The position numbers and the translations under genes were made by a program. The notes under the pieces were generated by a model, which saw only the letters and a program-made list of their open reading frames with translations, did no database searches and was not told the DNA's origin. Below, in pieces: positions 37,077 to 49,548 of a stretch of 64,000 nucleotides of DNA (position 1 is the first letter of the stretch; each line of letters begins with the position of its first letter). The DNA is from Naematelia aurantialba (Eukaryota; Basidiomycota; Tremellomycetes; Tremellales; Naemateliaceae), in the NCBI GenBank assembly GCA_021527695.1, contig JAKFAO010000002.1, positions 1,674,501 through 1,738,500 on the forward strand, given 5' to 3'.

Positions 37077-37696
37077 TGAGCATGCCCGAGCCCGGGGAAT
37101 TGTTTCCCGCGAGCAACGCCTGTACGTTTGCTCGATGGCGACCCTGCTTCTGCCTCCCCTCATTTTGCATGAATGGCTTTGTGCCTCAACTGTCCACCGG
37201 GAGGGACGATGCTGATCCCTCACTCACACGTTATGTGTTCCTTTCATGGGAGTGACAGGACAGTAAAAGCTGCCGGATAGACTGACTGTGAACCTGGCGC
37301 ACTGTGGGATCCGACACAGCTTCTTCACTCTGCAGCCAGCTATATTTGAACCTCATTCAACCAACCCTCTCCGAGAGCTATCTTTGGACTTGGTGACCGC
37401 TTTGAAACGGTTACTAACTCACAAAGGGCGTTCTCGGGCTATCAAAGGGAATGCCCAGACAGGGCGTTTCGCTCGAAAGACGCTGAATGCCCCTCCACCC
37501 CTCCGGGAGGCAAAGAAGGTCGTCCAATTCGACGGGCTTGCTTGTCTGGCATCCTTGTGGACGAAACACGGACAATCAATGAACAAGCACCTCTTCGTTT
37601 CCATCGTTTACCGCGTCTGGTCTGGTCGTCAGCGCTGATACTGTGTTGACTTGCTCTATCGTTTCGCTACACATTCACTTCGAGCTGGCAAGAATC
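37077..37696. other. intergenic gap
   Basis: About 620 bases. One long open frame (37288-37638, +) lacks an ATG at its start and resembles nothing I know, so I do not call it. Otherwise only the NCA2 3' end and the next promoter are expected. Confidence 0.5.
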
Positions 37697-39716
37697 ATGT
37701 TAGCCGTGATCTTGCCACTGCTTGCCTTGCTGGTCAGGGTAAGCGCAGTGGCGAGTACTGAACCGTATTTCACAGTGTAAGTCGTCCACTGTCAATACAG
37801 ATTATCTAGACTGATCACTCGGGCCAACGTAGCGTACATGCACCGTTGGTGCGCACCCGAATGGACCCGATCATCACTCCGGGTAATGTGTCGTCGCACG
37901 TGCATCTGTTTGCTGGATCCTCTGCCGTCACTGCCGGGGCGACTTTTGACACCGTGAGCGCAGGAAATGTGAGTGAAGTTGGGAGCGACTTGGGGGATAT
38001 CTCGTCGACGATGCTGACGAGGCGATGCTAGTGTACCACGAGCTACATACAGGCTGACAAGTCTCTATACTGGGCACCCCACTTGTACTAGTACGTCCTT
38101 GACTCAATTCTCCAAGGAAACGCGCACGGGCAGGTTGCTGACTTTGAACCAGCAAGACGAAATCAGGCGAGCTCATTGCGATCGAGTCGGACGGGCTGGT
38201 GACGTATTGGTGAGTGGCTCTTCCCAGATTCTATATTGGTTTAAGCTGGACATGAGGATGACGAGCTGGGACCATTCAGGAAGTACGCACGTTATTCGGA
38301 CGATGAGGAGTTTGCCGTTGTGCCCGACGATTTTCGCATGACGGCTGGCAACATCTCACGAGACTACTATGATGCGACTCAGCCAAGCCACCTGGCCATC
38401 TCGTTTGAATGCGTCGGAACGAATTCTGACGGTATGTGCACTTGAGGTCTCCCGGAAGGACGCCCTTGATGACCGGTGTGCGTCGTAGACAAATATCCTT
38501 GGATTCCGAATGATCGGGAATGCCCTACGATCCGGCCGCAGGTACGTCTGGGGTTCTGGTGCTGGACACCAACCCTGACACCGAACCTGTCACGTTTGGC
38601 TGAGTTCTATGATAGGCATTCTTCCCGTCATGCTGGGACGGGGTTCACTCGTATCTACCGGACAACGCACATGTCGCCTACCCCGCTGACCAGTACGAGG
38701 GGGGCAAGTGTGGAGACGGATGGAAGCGAATCCCCAATCTGTTCATGGAGAGTCAGTCGAGTGTTCTTTCTCCGATGGATGTGCTGGATACTCATGCCTG
38801 CCTCAGCCTATTATCACATGTCATGGCTCGGAGACAAATACGAGTGGTATCCGGGCTGCCTGGTCTTGGCGAACGGAGACAACAACGGATTCTCATTCCA
38901 CGCCGACTGGCTAAATGGTACAGTCAAGCCGCGCGGGATTATACCTGTGTCCATGCACTGACTCTCCAGGCTGGCCGACAGGCATGCTGGTGGATGCTTT
39001 CAATGAATGCCAAGACAACCTGATTGGTGACACGAGCGCCTGCAGCGTCTTGCACGCCTCTGCGGACACCAACAAGGCATACGCATGCATTGCAGACGAC
39101 GCTCAAATAGCTGGCGAGGTACGTCGGGTAGTGAAGTTTCCTCCAGACGCCTATGTTTCTATATTCTCATACGACTGAGCATCTCCATCCTGACATGGTG
39201 GGACAGTCTATAGGAGGTACAACAAACATCTCGGTATTACCGGGAAACAACCCGATTTTCAACTCTTCCCGCATGGCCACGAGCGGCGACTATACGTACC
39301 CTCAGCATCCTGATCCGGATTACGTCGAGCAGACCGTCCTTGTCGACGTTCCCGCAGACAAAGAGGGGATATGTTCGCCTGGCGGACCGAGGGTCTGCCC
39401 CGACTACACCCATGGGGGCACGCCGAGCGGGGTGGCGACTTCCACATCCAATACAGTGAATGGTTCCAGCGCCAGCGCCCTTCCCGACGACGGAGCGACC
39501 ACCAGCAGTGCTCTTTGGCTCGCAGCGACTGTTAGTGGTGCGGATGCCGCTGTGATCAGCGTGGCGGATGCCACTGTCGTCAGCGATACGGATATTCTTA
39601 CTCCCAGTTTTGCGGATGACGTCGCTCTTAGCGGCTCGACTACCTCTGCAGCCGCCAGTTCCGGCACTTGCCAGGTACCGAAAAGTAGGAAGAGACGCCT
39701 GGGTCTGGAGGCTTGA
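37697..39716 (+). CDS. secreted DUF1996-domain protein
   Basis: Fungal extracellular protein of unknown activity. The signal peptide MLAVILPLLALLVRVSAV is followed by the DUF1996 hallmark RMDPIITPGNVSSHVHLFAG, then CTTSYIQADKSLYWAPHLYY, FECVG, CPTIRPQAFFPSCWDG and later LVLANGDNNGFSFHADWLNG, ending the domain with cysteine-containing segments. The repeated small exons have GT-AG borders (for example after 37968, 38092 and 38211). The C-terminal about 130 residues are a Ser/Thr/Ala-rich, likely O-glycosylated tail that ends in a basic cluster PKSRKRRLGLEA rather than a hydrophobic GPI signal. DUF1996 is often coupled to WSC domains; none is seen here. Confidence 0.85.
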
Positions 39717-39815
39717 GAACAGGTGGTGCCACCCATTGCCAAGATAAATGAATCTTTGTAGCGCATGCCATACATGTCGCGCGTGTTTGCGGTGCCTGAA
39801 ATCCCCGGACAGGTC

Positions 39816-39827
39816 TTTTTTTTTTTT
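39816..39827 (+). repeat. T12 homopolymer
   Basis: Run of 12 T between the DUF1996 gene and ORT1, about 100 bases before the ORT1 start; a simple poly(dA:dT) tract of the kind common in promoters. Confidence 0.6.
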
Positions 39828-39925
39828 GGGTCCATTGCACCTTTTGACGTTTGCATTGCTCACTCCATGTGGCCATAGCAGGACCGCAGCTCGACCAACG
39901 ACGCACGATAGCCGACTGAAGGATA

Positions 39926-41305
39926 ATGTCGGAGCCCGACGAGCCTTCGGGCGGCAGTGCCCTCAAGGAGGTCGTCTTTGGGAGCGTGAGTGGTCGGTCT
40001 GCGGCTCGGCGTAGTAATTGCAGTCTCCAGGCTGGTCCTTGCCCCCCCTGCAGGTTTAGGAGACTGTACTTGCGCCTGGGTTATCCGCTCAGTAGGCTGA
40101 CGTGATTCAGATCGCTGGGATGGTCGCCAAGGTCTTTGAGCACCCATTCGACCTTGGTAAGCTGGTTGCGTACATGACTCTCTTGTTCACTTTGTCCTGA
40201 CGTTTGGCCCAGTCAAGGTCCGATTGCAATCTCAGCCTGCCGACAGCCCGCTTGCCTTCAGCGGCCCGCTCGACTGTTTCAAGCAGACCTACCTGAAAGA
40301 GGGATGGAAGGGTCTCTATCGCGTAAGTCGGTCTCACTGTCCCTCCTCCCCCAGCCTACGTGTCTCAGACCCCGCTCATGCGGGACGTAGGGGCTGTCTG
40401 CACCCATCGTTGGGGCTGCGTGCGAGAATGCCTCGTTGTTCCTCGTGTATAACCGGTGTCAGAACCTCATCCTCTACCTCCGGCCGGAAAACGGCGAGGC
40501 TTCGGAGGGAGCAAGTGGGACACGACGGCAGCTCAGCACACCAGAGCTGGCACTCGCTGCCGCGGGCGCGGGCTCTGCGGCCAGTTTTGTCATGTGAGTG
40601 TCACCGTGGCTTTAGAGCTCGCACGCCAGATGTGGCGGAAAGAAAGCAGCGAGGCTAGCGCAGTGCAGTGCTGACGGGCCGGACAGGACGCCCATCGAGT
40701 TGGTCAAATGCAGAATGCAAGTCCAGATGCTTGCGCGTGAAGGCGCATTCGTGCACGCCTCTGCTGCACCCATCGCACAACATACCCTTCACGCATCTGC
40801 TGCCGGCCTTCCTCCACTGCAGGGTCCGTTTTCCCTCATTGCCTCGACGATACGAACGCAGGGCCTACGCGGCCTGTGGCTTGGCCAGATGGGCACCCTG
40901 TTTCGCGAAACCGGCGGCTCCTCCGCCTGGTTCACGTCGTACGAAGTGACGTCGAAATTCTTTCTGCATCGGTTGCAGGCGTCTCGAGCCGACACGACAC
41001 TCACCAAAGCTGACCTGCCAGCGTGGCAGTTGATGGCCAGCGGCGCTGTCGCCGGCATGAGTTACAACATCATCCTCTTCCCCGCCGATAGCGTCAAGAG
41101 TGCCATGCAGACCTGGGCGGAGCTTCATCCCGACAAACCACGGCTTGGGTTCTGGCAGATGGCGACGCGCATATGGAAAGGAAGGGGCCTGAAAGGGCTC
41201 TACGCCGGCTGTGGACTTACAGTGGCGAGGGCAGCACCGAGTAGTGCAATGATATTTGGGATATACGAGACACTGGCGAACAGGCTGGGATATCTGTTTG
41301 ATTGA
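39926..41305 (+). CDS. ORT1: mitochondrial ornithine carrier ORT1
   Basis: Inner-membrane carrier exchanging ornithine/arginine for urea-cycle and arginine synthesis. Start [20 protein letters not shown] leads, after an intron, into the first carrier repeat with [14 protein letters not shown]. The second repeat has [14 protein letters not shown], the form typical of ORT/ARG11-type carriers, and the third has [13 protein letters not shown], again the ORT-specific variant of the PX(D/E)XX(K/R) signature. Each repeat also shows the trailing glycine motif ([29 protein letters not shown]). The protein ends [12 protein letters not shown] at TGA 41303-41305. Four introns in the first half have GT-AG ends. 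Confidence 0.92.
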
Positions 41306-41647
41306 GTCATGTGAATGTTCACCGATGGCAGGCCATTGAGGAGCAGGGACGGACAGGAGGGTCGGCCCAGGAAACAGATAAAGTCGGCTACGGTAAGAGG
41401 AGAAGAGTTGTCGCTATTAGAGTATCAAACTGCGCATAGTCCTCATAGAGCCATAGATTGTACAGTTGGCACAGGTAGACACAGCCGCACAGCGAGATTG
41501 ACATCATGGCATGCACACATTTTCTCTTTACTCGATGCATGATGTGGGGCGTCGAGCATATCCAAATAATGTGATCCACATACCTCGTGCATCACTCGTC
41601 CACCTCTTGATTTGATTCTATCGATTCTGTTGCTAAGAAACGTTAGC
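41306..41647. other. convergent intergenic gap
   Basis: About 340 bases between the ends of ORT1 and the RRM gene. No supported gene; the RRM gene's last exon may reach into it, because a GTCAGT lies just before its apparent stop. Confidence 0.4.
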
Positions 41648-44144
41648 TCAAACCAGGAAGTCTGAAGAGCGACTGACAAGCATAGCCAGTAAGGAGCCGA
41701 CATCCTTGGGAGGTCCGTTTGACGGCGCTGAAGACGACGCCCCATAGGGCCGCGGGGGCTCTCTAGGAAGAGGTCCTGGAGGGTATGGCTGATACGGCGC
41801 CGATGCTTGAGGGACAGGAGGATTATAGTGGTGCTGCGGAGGCGGAGGTGGCGATGAAGCGTAATGATGTGGCGGAGGACCTGGAGGCGCGGATGGATGA
41901 GGCTGATATTGCGTAGGAGGAATGTAATGCTGTGCGGGCGGGTGTGGCGGACGGTACTCCTCATGAGGAGGCCGCGAACCAGGCACATCCGGTGGGTAAC
42001 GTCCCGGTGGACCCGGTTGGGTGGGTGGAGGCTGATATGGGGAATACGCTGGAGGAGGCGGAGGGTAATTTGGCATCACAGTTTGGGACGGACCAGGAGA
42101 AGGGCCAGGCGGGGGGTAAGAATAAGAGTTCGGAGGCGGGGGGACTGATGAGCCACTTGGACCACCCGCCTTGCCAAGATCCTCGAGTAGCTGTACCAAC
42201 ATCAGTTATGGAGAGACGGACCGAAAAGAGACCATTTACGTACCTGTTGCACCTTTCGAGCTTGCTCGAATCTCTCGAAGTCTCCCTGCCTTCTGTCAGT
42301 ACAATCTCGGCCGGGATGCAGGAGCATACGGAGTTTGCAGCCGCCGGAGGTGGGGCATCCGAGTATCGATGTGGAGGCCCTTCGCCATTGCTGGTCCGAC
42401 GTTCGTCGTCGTAACCACTACGACGGGGTTCGAAGTCGCGCGAGCCTGAAGGTAGGTCAGCCATGCTATTACGGTTCACTCGGCGACATACCTCGTCGGC
42501 CACCGCGACCGCCAGCGGGAGCAAAGCCCCTGCTGCGAACTTCACCATATCCCGGACCATCACCACTCCTTCGGTGGCCGCCACGCCGGCGATCCTCTCG
42601 CTTAGGTTCAGGTCTGTCAATCCGAGGCTTTTCATACGGCGAGTGATTGGTTCCCGAGGCACTGTACCTTTAGCCTGGAAATTCTGTTCGTCAAGGAAGC
42701 AACTTACGGTGGGGGTGGGAGTTCAACTTCTGGCTCATCCGCATGATATGCCAACTCTAGTATACCCCGTGCGAATGGTTTCTGATTCATTTCATTGACC
42801 ATGAGGATTGCGGCCCTGCTGTCGAAGAATTCCACCAGCTTGACACTGAAACGTTCTGTCAGAAGCATGCTGAACGAGTAAAGAATATCACAGACTTGGG
42901 CTCCCGCGCAGCACGGAAAGACTTGATATCGCCATACCTCTGGCAAAGTTGCCATAGTTCGTGATCATCGACGTAGCGTTCTCCACGGACCGATATCTCA
43001 AGCGATCCCTAGAACATGATGAACATACGGTGTCACCCAGAAGATTATCAAGAACATACTTGATTGGACTCCGAATTTACAGGCGCGCGTTGTTCGTCGT
43101 CCCTCGGCAGGCTGTAGTGAACATCGATCTGTGTACACTCAATGCAACGTTATCGGCGAACACATTCCACGCACCGGTCGATCATTGACGCGCATATCGT
43201 GCATAGCGTCTCTTGCTTTCTGAGCTGCTCTAAGGTCGAACTTCCTGCATCAGTTTGCCAGTTTGTTGTCCACCAAACGAGCTCACGTAGGTGACAAACA
43301 TCATACCACGCTTGCTAACCATGTCATAGCAAGTTTTGACTTCGCCATACGACGCGAACTGCTTTTGTAAGAGATCAGAATCGGCGTCGTACTGCTCAGT
43401 ATCAAGCTCTGATCTTTTTGATCCTGGGAAACATACCTGAACGTTTCGAACGAAAAGTGTGCGACACTGACGCTCGCGTGCTAGACGTTCCTCGATGGGG
43501 GCATTGGAAGCATCGTGATTCCCGCGGCCACGTCCATGACGACCTGTAAAGTAACTGGTGAGGCTTGTTGATAGATTGACACCCTTGAATTTGGGAGACA
43601 CAAGCTGAAGATGGGTTTCATGAAAGTCTCATGCTTGGAGGATTGATGCGGATGCTCATGACTACCAGTCCAAGACTCGGCAATTTCGAGGCCGCCAGGA
43701 ACAGATCGTGATCTCGTCTCTCATTCAGATCTTACTCTCAAGGACAAGAACTGACAGCCCCAGCTGATTCACGCCGCGACTCAAAGGAAAGGTTTGCGGA
43801 CTGATGGACATTGGTGGAAAAGGCTCACCATCCGGGCTTCTTCGTCGTCCATGTGGACCGCGGCCTCTTCCTGAGCCTCGGTTATTTTCACGAAACTGAT
43901 CTCGCTGAGGCGGCATGGGTGGCGGGGGTCCCGTCTCAGGATAATGGATAGGCGGTAGAGGCGGAGGAGGCAGTGGCTGTGCATGATGTTGAGAGGGGAG
44001 CTGAGTTTGAGACAAAGGGAGCGGGGGAAGTGACTGTCGTGGGTCTGGCGGAGGATTGTACGAGTATGGCGGATAAGGAGGCGGATACGATGCAGGAGGA
44101 TATCCAGTAGCTGGCGGGGGCGGATACGGTGGGTATCCACTCAT
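41648..44144 (-). CDS. tandem-RRM RNA-binding protein with proline-rich tails (Mei2-like layout)
   Basis: Starts MSGYPPYPPPPATGYP and continues with about 130 Pro/Tyr-rich residues and an RG-rich patch (GSGRGRGPHGRRR). RRM1 reads RTLFVRNVQ then, after an intron, YDADSDLLQKQFASYGEVK and RGMMFVTYFDLRAAQKARD. RRM2 is SLEISVRGERYVDDHELWQL, QRYGDIKSFRAARE and VKLVEFFDSRAAILMVNEM. Behind it come an RGG/basic segment and a second proline-rich tail ending LLAMLVSRSSDF. The pairing of these two RRMs resembles fungal Mei2-type proteins, but the C-terminal third RRM that defines Mei2 is not seen, so I give no symbol. The exact 3' splice sites are uncertain. Confidence 0.75.
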
Positions 44145-44878
44145 ATTGATCCTTTGCGTTCGTCCTCTCAGAAATGTCTCACGATCACCCCTACAAGGAT
44201 GTCCTCCACTCTGAGGAAAGGGAGCTTGCTTCCCCCTGATTTTAATCCGCTGGGAACCTAAAGGGCCACTGAAGCACCAAATGCGCGTAGAATGTCAGAG
44301 TCGGTGACAACCGAGCGTATGCAGCATCCAACAGTCGCCAACTTGACTGGGGGATGACTGCGATGAGGAAAGTGTGCAAGGTGAATGAAAGCGAGAGGAT
44401 GTTGCGAGAGAGAGTAGGTTGGGGCGGAAGGAAGGAAACGAAACAAGAGCGAGCAGCGGCGACGGACAATAATGCGGCGGCCGGCCAGGCACGGTGCGAA
44501 GGAATGCTTTGCGGCCACTTTCTCCCCCCCCCCCAGCTGCTTGTGCTACTTGTGCTGGCCATGACAGCAGCATGGATGCATGCCGCTGTAACTAGTGTGA
44601 TATGGAGAGACTCGGTGTGCTCCTCTGCTTTTGCCCAATGCAGGTCACAGTCACTAAAAAGTGTGGGACTGATGGCCACGCGTCTGGGAGCCGAAGACCG
44701 CCGGCCACATGATGCAAGCGCTGCCTTTTTTTAACAGCATCCGAGGTTTTTGGTCTCTGGTCTGACCATCTTTGACCTGGATATCATTATAATTTTATAC
44801 TTGTCTTCACCCAGCCGCTCTCGATTAGGATCTCAAACTGGCGTTGACGTGTTCTGGATAAGCGCATAAGGCGCCAGC
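44145..44878. promoter_or_regulatory. divergent intergenic region, RRM gene / Zn2Cys6 gene
   Basis: About 730 bases between divergent starts, including a run of 11 C at 44524-44534. No supported reading frame or RNA gene. Confidence 0.5.
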
Positions 44879-47800
44879 ATGCAAGGTGGCGGAGAGGCGT
44901 GGAACTCTGGGAGATACTACTCGGCTTCTGTTACACCAAATTCAGGCAGCTCTCGACAGTCATCCGACAGTATCAGTCCACCCGGAGGAAAGCAAAACGT
45001 ACCGGGGCAGCAGCCCACGTTCGCAGAGTACCAGCATGAGCAGCATGGTGCGGAAGCAGACTCTAGAAGGGCGTCGTTGGGTGTCCAGGCACTTGGTAGC
45101 AACATGAGTGGCAGCGGTGAGCCTTGTGGATCGGTTGCTAGAGTGGTACTTCGCGCTTGTGGGAGGATCCTGCGCATTTCATTGTTTCCAGAATTCCCTT
45201 CGAACGCCATGTTGATGATATCATAGCCAAACAGTCCCCCAGTGCATTGCCTCCTGCGTGAGCATCAACCGAGTTCAATGAGAAAATCCGCTGATGTCTC
45301 ACAGGAAGCACAGTAAGGCTAACCAGAATGATTCCCAACCTGGCTCTTCCAGCGGTACGTCCTCCTACCCCTCGTCCCTAGGAATAGCTGATGAGATACC
45401 CCCAGGCTCGAATTCTCAACAACCAGCTGGTCAGAGCGGTGTCTCCCTTCGCAGAGGAATGGCTTGCTCTTTCTGTCGCCGACGAAAACTCGTGCGGACT
45501 TGTTTGTACTCCCACAGACTTGGGCTGACTTTGACAGCGCTGTTCGGGAGATCGTCCCAAGTGCACAAGTTGTGTGAAATACAAAAAGTCGTGCGAGTAT
45601 GGGCCAGCAACCAAGGTTGCGAAGGTCAAAGCGCTGGAGAACAGAATCGGTGAGTCCCGAGCCAGCCTATCGCTCCTGCGGTGTCTCTGACACCAATAGC
45701 ACAATTGTCGGACTATATACAACAATCTGGGATACCCAATCCTGAAAGCCAAACCCCGCTTAGTAGCACACCAGCGGTACCGGAGCCCTTTGAGGCCGCA
45801 ACTTACTCTACGAATCCGCTAAACTCAATGTTCATCTCAGCGCAAGCGAGCCAGGCTGCATTCGACGGTATCATCAGTGAAGAATATCTCGATTTCTCCA
45901 GTGCCGTGACAGTAGATTTTTCGCTACCGCAATTTGGAGAGCAGCGCTTTCCGGCCATGCCTGAACAGAACTTTGGAGGCATATGGCCCCCTTTCGATTC
46001 GAACTTGGCAACATTTGGTGGTTTCAGCGATATACAACCGCCAGCAGTCAAAACGCAAAATTTTCCACCTCAGAATGTTCAACCGAATCTCGGCTCTACC
46101 GCTTCCAGCTTGCCAAGCATGTCCGCTTCTCAACTACCCTTCGGCAATCCCGCTGCCTCTGATGGATCCGCGCTGCACCCTAAGACGACTCTGTTCGGTG
46201 TCCCGCCTACCGCCACCGTGGAGGCATCGCCAGATGAGTCGACTCCTGAGAGCATATCCCTATCTAATGCTATGTCTCCGCCACCTCTGCCTCCTTTGAT
46301 CGCCCTTCACGGTCCTGGCCAGGGCCGAACAGTGGCAGCACTCAGATCGCACTACAGCTCGCAGCAGGAGACCCACAACATGGCGTACACATCACATTTT
46401 GAATCAATTGAGGGTCTCACGGAGCGGTTGGGCGAATTCTTGTTCGATCCGAAGGAGGAGGTGACCACTGCACCGGACGGCGCGATGAAGAAGAGGAGAG
46501 GATTGGATGGGTTCAGCACCGCGCCAGATGGAAATTCACTAGTCAGACTTTGTGAAGAAGGGGATGGCCTAAGTGATGAGGCAAGAGAACTCTTGTGAGT
46601 CGAAATGGGCCGCCCAGTCGATTGGTTCACTGATGCCCTGTTAGGCTAGATTGCTTTCTTGCTCATTCGGGCCTATTCTTCGAGATGTCCATCCCCCGCT
46701 TCCGATATCGTATGACCTTCACGGATCGGCGGCGTCCCGCACTCGCACTACTGTTTGCGATGGTAAGTCCTTCCTCTGCGGGAGAAAACATTATTGGTTG
46801 ATGACTTTACGGTACCTCTGGGCGACGAGGATGTCAGTCAGCCCAGATATGTCATCTATGGAGAAGCACTTCTACAATTCCGCTTCTCGGCATCTGGACG
46901 TCAGCAGTAATAACGGAGACCGCCTTTTGGACTGTCTCAGGGCGTCCATGCTCCTGAGTGCCTACTCGTTCACCTCGGGCAGGTTCCATGAGGGATGGCT
47001 ATATGCTGGCCTGGGCGTTCGGTACGTCGCTCAACTTTGATGTGCTGCAATTCTTTCATACTCAGTTTGTACAGTATGGTACTCTCCACGGGACTTCATC
47101 AGATCGCCTCCATTGAATGGAGACCTGAGCCTCCAAAGAACCCACTCCTGCGGAACCGAGTCTTCCTTCTTCCCCCACCGGAGGATGCACTGGAACTGGG
47201 AGAACGCATACATACCTTGTGAGAGGCACCGCAGGATGTTGTGAAGTTGAGCTCACTCATCTAGTTGGTGCATATACGCGATCGACCGGTGTGGCAGCAT
47301 GGCTACGGCTTTTCCTGCTGGTCTCCACGATCAGGATATTACCACACCTTTCCCGCGGCGATTGAATGACATTGCTTCCGTTAGCTGCTTCGTATTCTAT
47401 CCTGCACGGATACTGAGACATCCATAGGGGAATGTTACGCATCGCGATGATGTGACAGTGCGAGACTTGTATCGTCCTTCCTACTCCCATCCATTGGATG
47501 ATGTACCATAGTACGTCCGAGGTATCTTATATGGTTGATAGGCTGACGCAAGCGTAGCTCCAAGTGGATCAAGTCAGTGACTTTGTTGGAAAGAGCTACA
47601 AAGCTGGCGTATAAGGAACCAGAAGAGAATACGGAATATGTACACCGATGGAACGCCTACCTCATCGCCAGTCAAAAAGACCCGAACGCGCGTCCTCCGC
47701 CTGCATATCTGGAGCAGGCGAAGTACCGGTGCCCGACAGAGTACACCGAGATCAAGTTGGGTCTCGATCAGTTGATGAATGGTCTGGGAGAAGAGGGGAT

Positions 47801-48512
47801 TCCGCCGGTCGTTCGGAAACGCAATGCTGTACTGGATGGAGGACAGCCCCCTACCTTTCCTTCTACTACCATTGTCCTGGTGAGTTGGTGGCGAACGAAG
47901 GTCTTGACTGTCGGAAGGCTGACGAGGTCAGCATCATCTATTCGCCGCGACACATATGCTCCTAAATGACATCAACTCTCTCGAAACGGAGAACAATGAA
48001 GCATTACTAAATGCCCGGAAGAGTGTGGCGATGATGAGAGATCTGGATCCGATCGTGTGTCTCCCTCTTCATGTACCATACTTGAGATTCTGTCTGACGC
48101 CTACCTTAGCCGCTGCCTGAAGCTGATGCCTTTTGCATCCTTGTCTGGAGTCTGATGGCGAAGATTTTCATCAAGGAATTGCATAGACTGCGTGTTCTTG
48201 GCCAACTTGATGGTCAGTTTGCCCGCCGCCCGACCTGATTCTATTCAACACTGATCGGAACACTGACATGTCTGTAGCGGCTCAAGTGATCGAAGATGAT
48301 GTCGACTTGTATATCAGTCAGATGAAGCTCATAGGCACGTTCATGCAGCTTTCGTGAGTCCGGTTTGTCCTTCTGTGCTCGGTCAGATTTGAGGCTGAGC
48401 TGAGGTTATCAGGCGAACTCAAGCAAAGGCGATTGAAGACCTGAAGAATCACGCCAAGAGCATGGCCGACTCTACTTTCGCAGGGTTCTACGCGAACAGT
48501 ATGAGTGTATAG
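44879..48512 (+). CDS. Zn2Cys6 fungal transcription factor
   Basis: DNA-binding regulator with a Gal4-type binuclear zinc cluster. The N-terminus MQGGGEAWNSGRYYS is Ser/Gly-rich. The cluster spans an intron: MACSFCRRRKL, then RCSGDRPKCTSCVKYKKSCEY, giving the expected C-x2-C-x6-C-x6-C-x2-C-x6-C spacing, followed by a short coiled segment (KVKALENRI, AQLSDYIQ). A Pro/Ser-rich linker of about 250 residues precedes the middle homology region, which begins LDCFLAHSGLFFEMSIPRFRY and includes DRLLDCLRASMLLSAYSF and WCIYAIDRCGSMAT. The C-terminal helices end SMADSTFAGFYANSMSV at TAG 48510-48512. A dozen short introns. The target genes cannot be inferred. Confidence 0.85.
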
Positions 48513-49281
48513 ATCTTCTGGAAAGCGTTAGAGGATCTGAGAGCAGCTGCCTGCGGATGCAAATTTTCAATTTTGCCACCCAAATTCTTGCCGCGCTTCT
48601 GTCACGTGGTGACATGAACGGAAGCATTATCGCATTCAATGTGGTTTCGGCGCCGATAGGATTTCTCCGGCATGTAAGCGAGCGGCAAGTCCCCAAAAAG
48701 GACCATAAACCTTTCCACGTGTCAGGACGGAACCATTTTCCAATGTCGGAGGTCTTCAGTAAGGCTTGGCAACGGCACGGCCGCCTATTTGCATGCCTAA
48801 AATGCCTCCACCTTTTCTGTTCTCTATGTACTTTCATCATTATATTGGCTGTTGTCGGCGCCCTCCAATTCGAGCATTACAGCACATCAAGCATCTGGAC
48901 GCATTTTCGGACCACACCGGTTACAGTGTGAACTACTGTCGTCTCCGAGGGTCTCAATCAAAAGTGTCTTCTCTTTCCCACTGCCATGTTGGTTCGGAAA
49001 GGATATTCACAGGCCTCGTGTAGTTCGGAAAACGGAAGGGTGCCATGAAGGCGTCCTGCAGGCGAGGCATGAACTGCAGGCGAGGCATGAACTGCAGGCG
49101 AGGCATGAACTGCAGGCGAGGCATGAAGGCTTAAATACAGAATGCTGTCGTTCTTGTTCTACGCCCCACTACTCTTTCGCCCACTCGTCGCCAGGTCGCT
49201 GTTCTCTCAAGACCTTTCTTGTTCCGCACCGCAACACTACCTGCTAGGATGTACAGGCTATCTTCTACACCGCCATTCACT
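48513..49281. other. intergenic stretch before the recombinase remnant
   Basis: About 770 bases from the transcription factor stop to the putative start of the broken recombinase gene. No supported gene; it holds the 18-base tandem repeat reported separately. Confidence 0.45.
49056..49127 (+). repeat. tandem repeat, 4 x 18 bases
   Basis: Four perfect copies of an 18-base unit, CTGCAGGCGAGGCATGAA, head to tail. It lies 155 bases upstream of the putative recombinase start codon. The unit is a multiple of three, but no supported gene runs through it. Confidence 0.9.
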
Positions 49282-49548
49282 ATGGCCTTGGAGCCTCCTA
49301 CCGTACAAGGCCAAGGCCCGGCTGTTAATATACGTGAGTTTTTGCCTCTTTTCCTCTCACAAGGTCCGTAAGCAGCAAAAGTTCTGATGTACCGTTCGAT
49401 GTCCAGAGCTGGATGCCGCTTCGACAACGACTGCTTCCCTTACAGCTGGAAATGATGACTCAGCTTCGTCACACCATGCTGCTCCGCCTGTCATTGCGGC
49501 CTCTCACCTGTCAGCCGGTAAACCTCCAACAGCAACACTCAGTGCTGC
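49282..49548 (+). pseudogene. tyrosine-recombinase gene remnant, part 1 (N-terminus)
   Basis: Putative first two exons of the broken gene. ATG 49282 gives MALEPPTVQGQGPAVNI; donor GTGAGT at 49334 and acceptor CAG at 49404-49406 join it to a Ser/Thr/Ala-rich exon (LDAASTTTASLTAG). The frame is cut at 49548 by LTR A, right after GCTGC. The same 5 bases flank part 2, located at 52857-52920 on the other strand, and the frame continues there. The N-terminus being real is inference from splice signals and frame continuity. Confidence 0.55.

Noticed and set aside
37288..37638. 116-residue open frame on the plus strand
   Set aside because: It has no ATG at the start, no family resemblance and no splice support.
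40789..41128. Minus-strand frames opposite ORT1
   Set aside because: Shadows of the carrier gene; the plus strand has three carrier signatures.
41864..42414. Plus-strand Trp/Arg-rich frames opposite the RRM gene
   Set aside because: Reverse reading of the proline-rich tail; no motif and no start context.
44242..44734. Open frames on both strands between the RRM and Zn2Cys6 genes
   Set aside because: No recognisable protein, no splice pattern, and the position is a divergent promoter.
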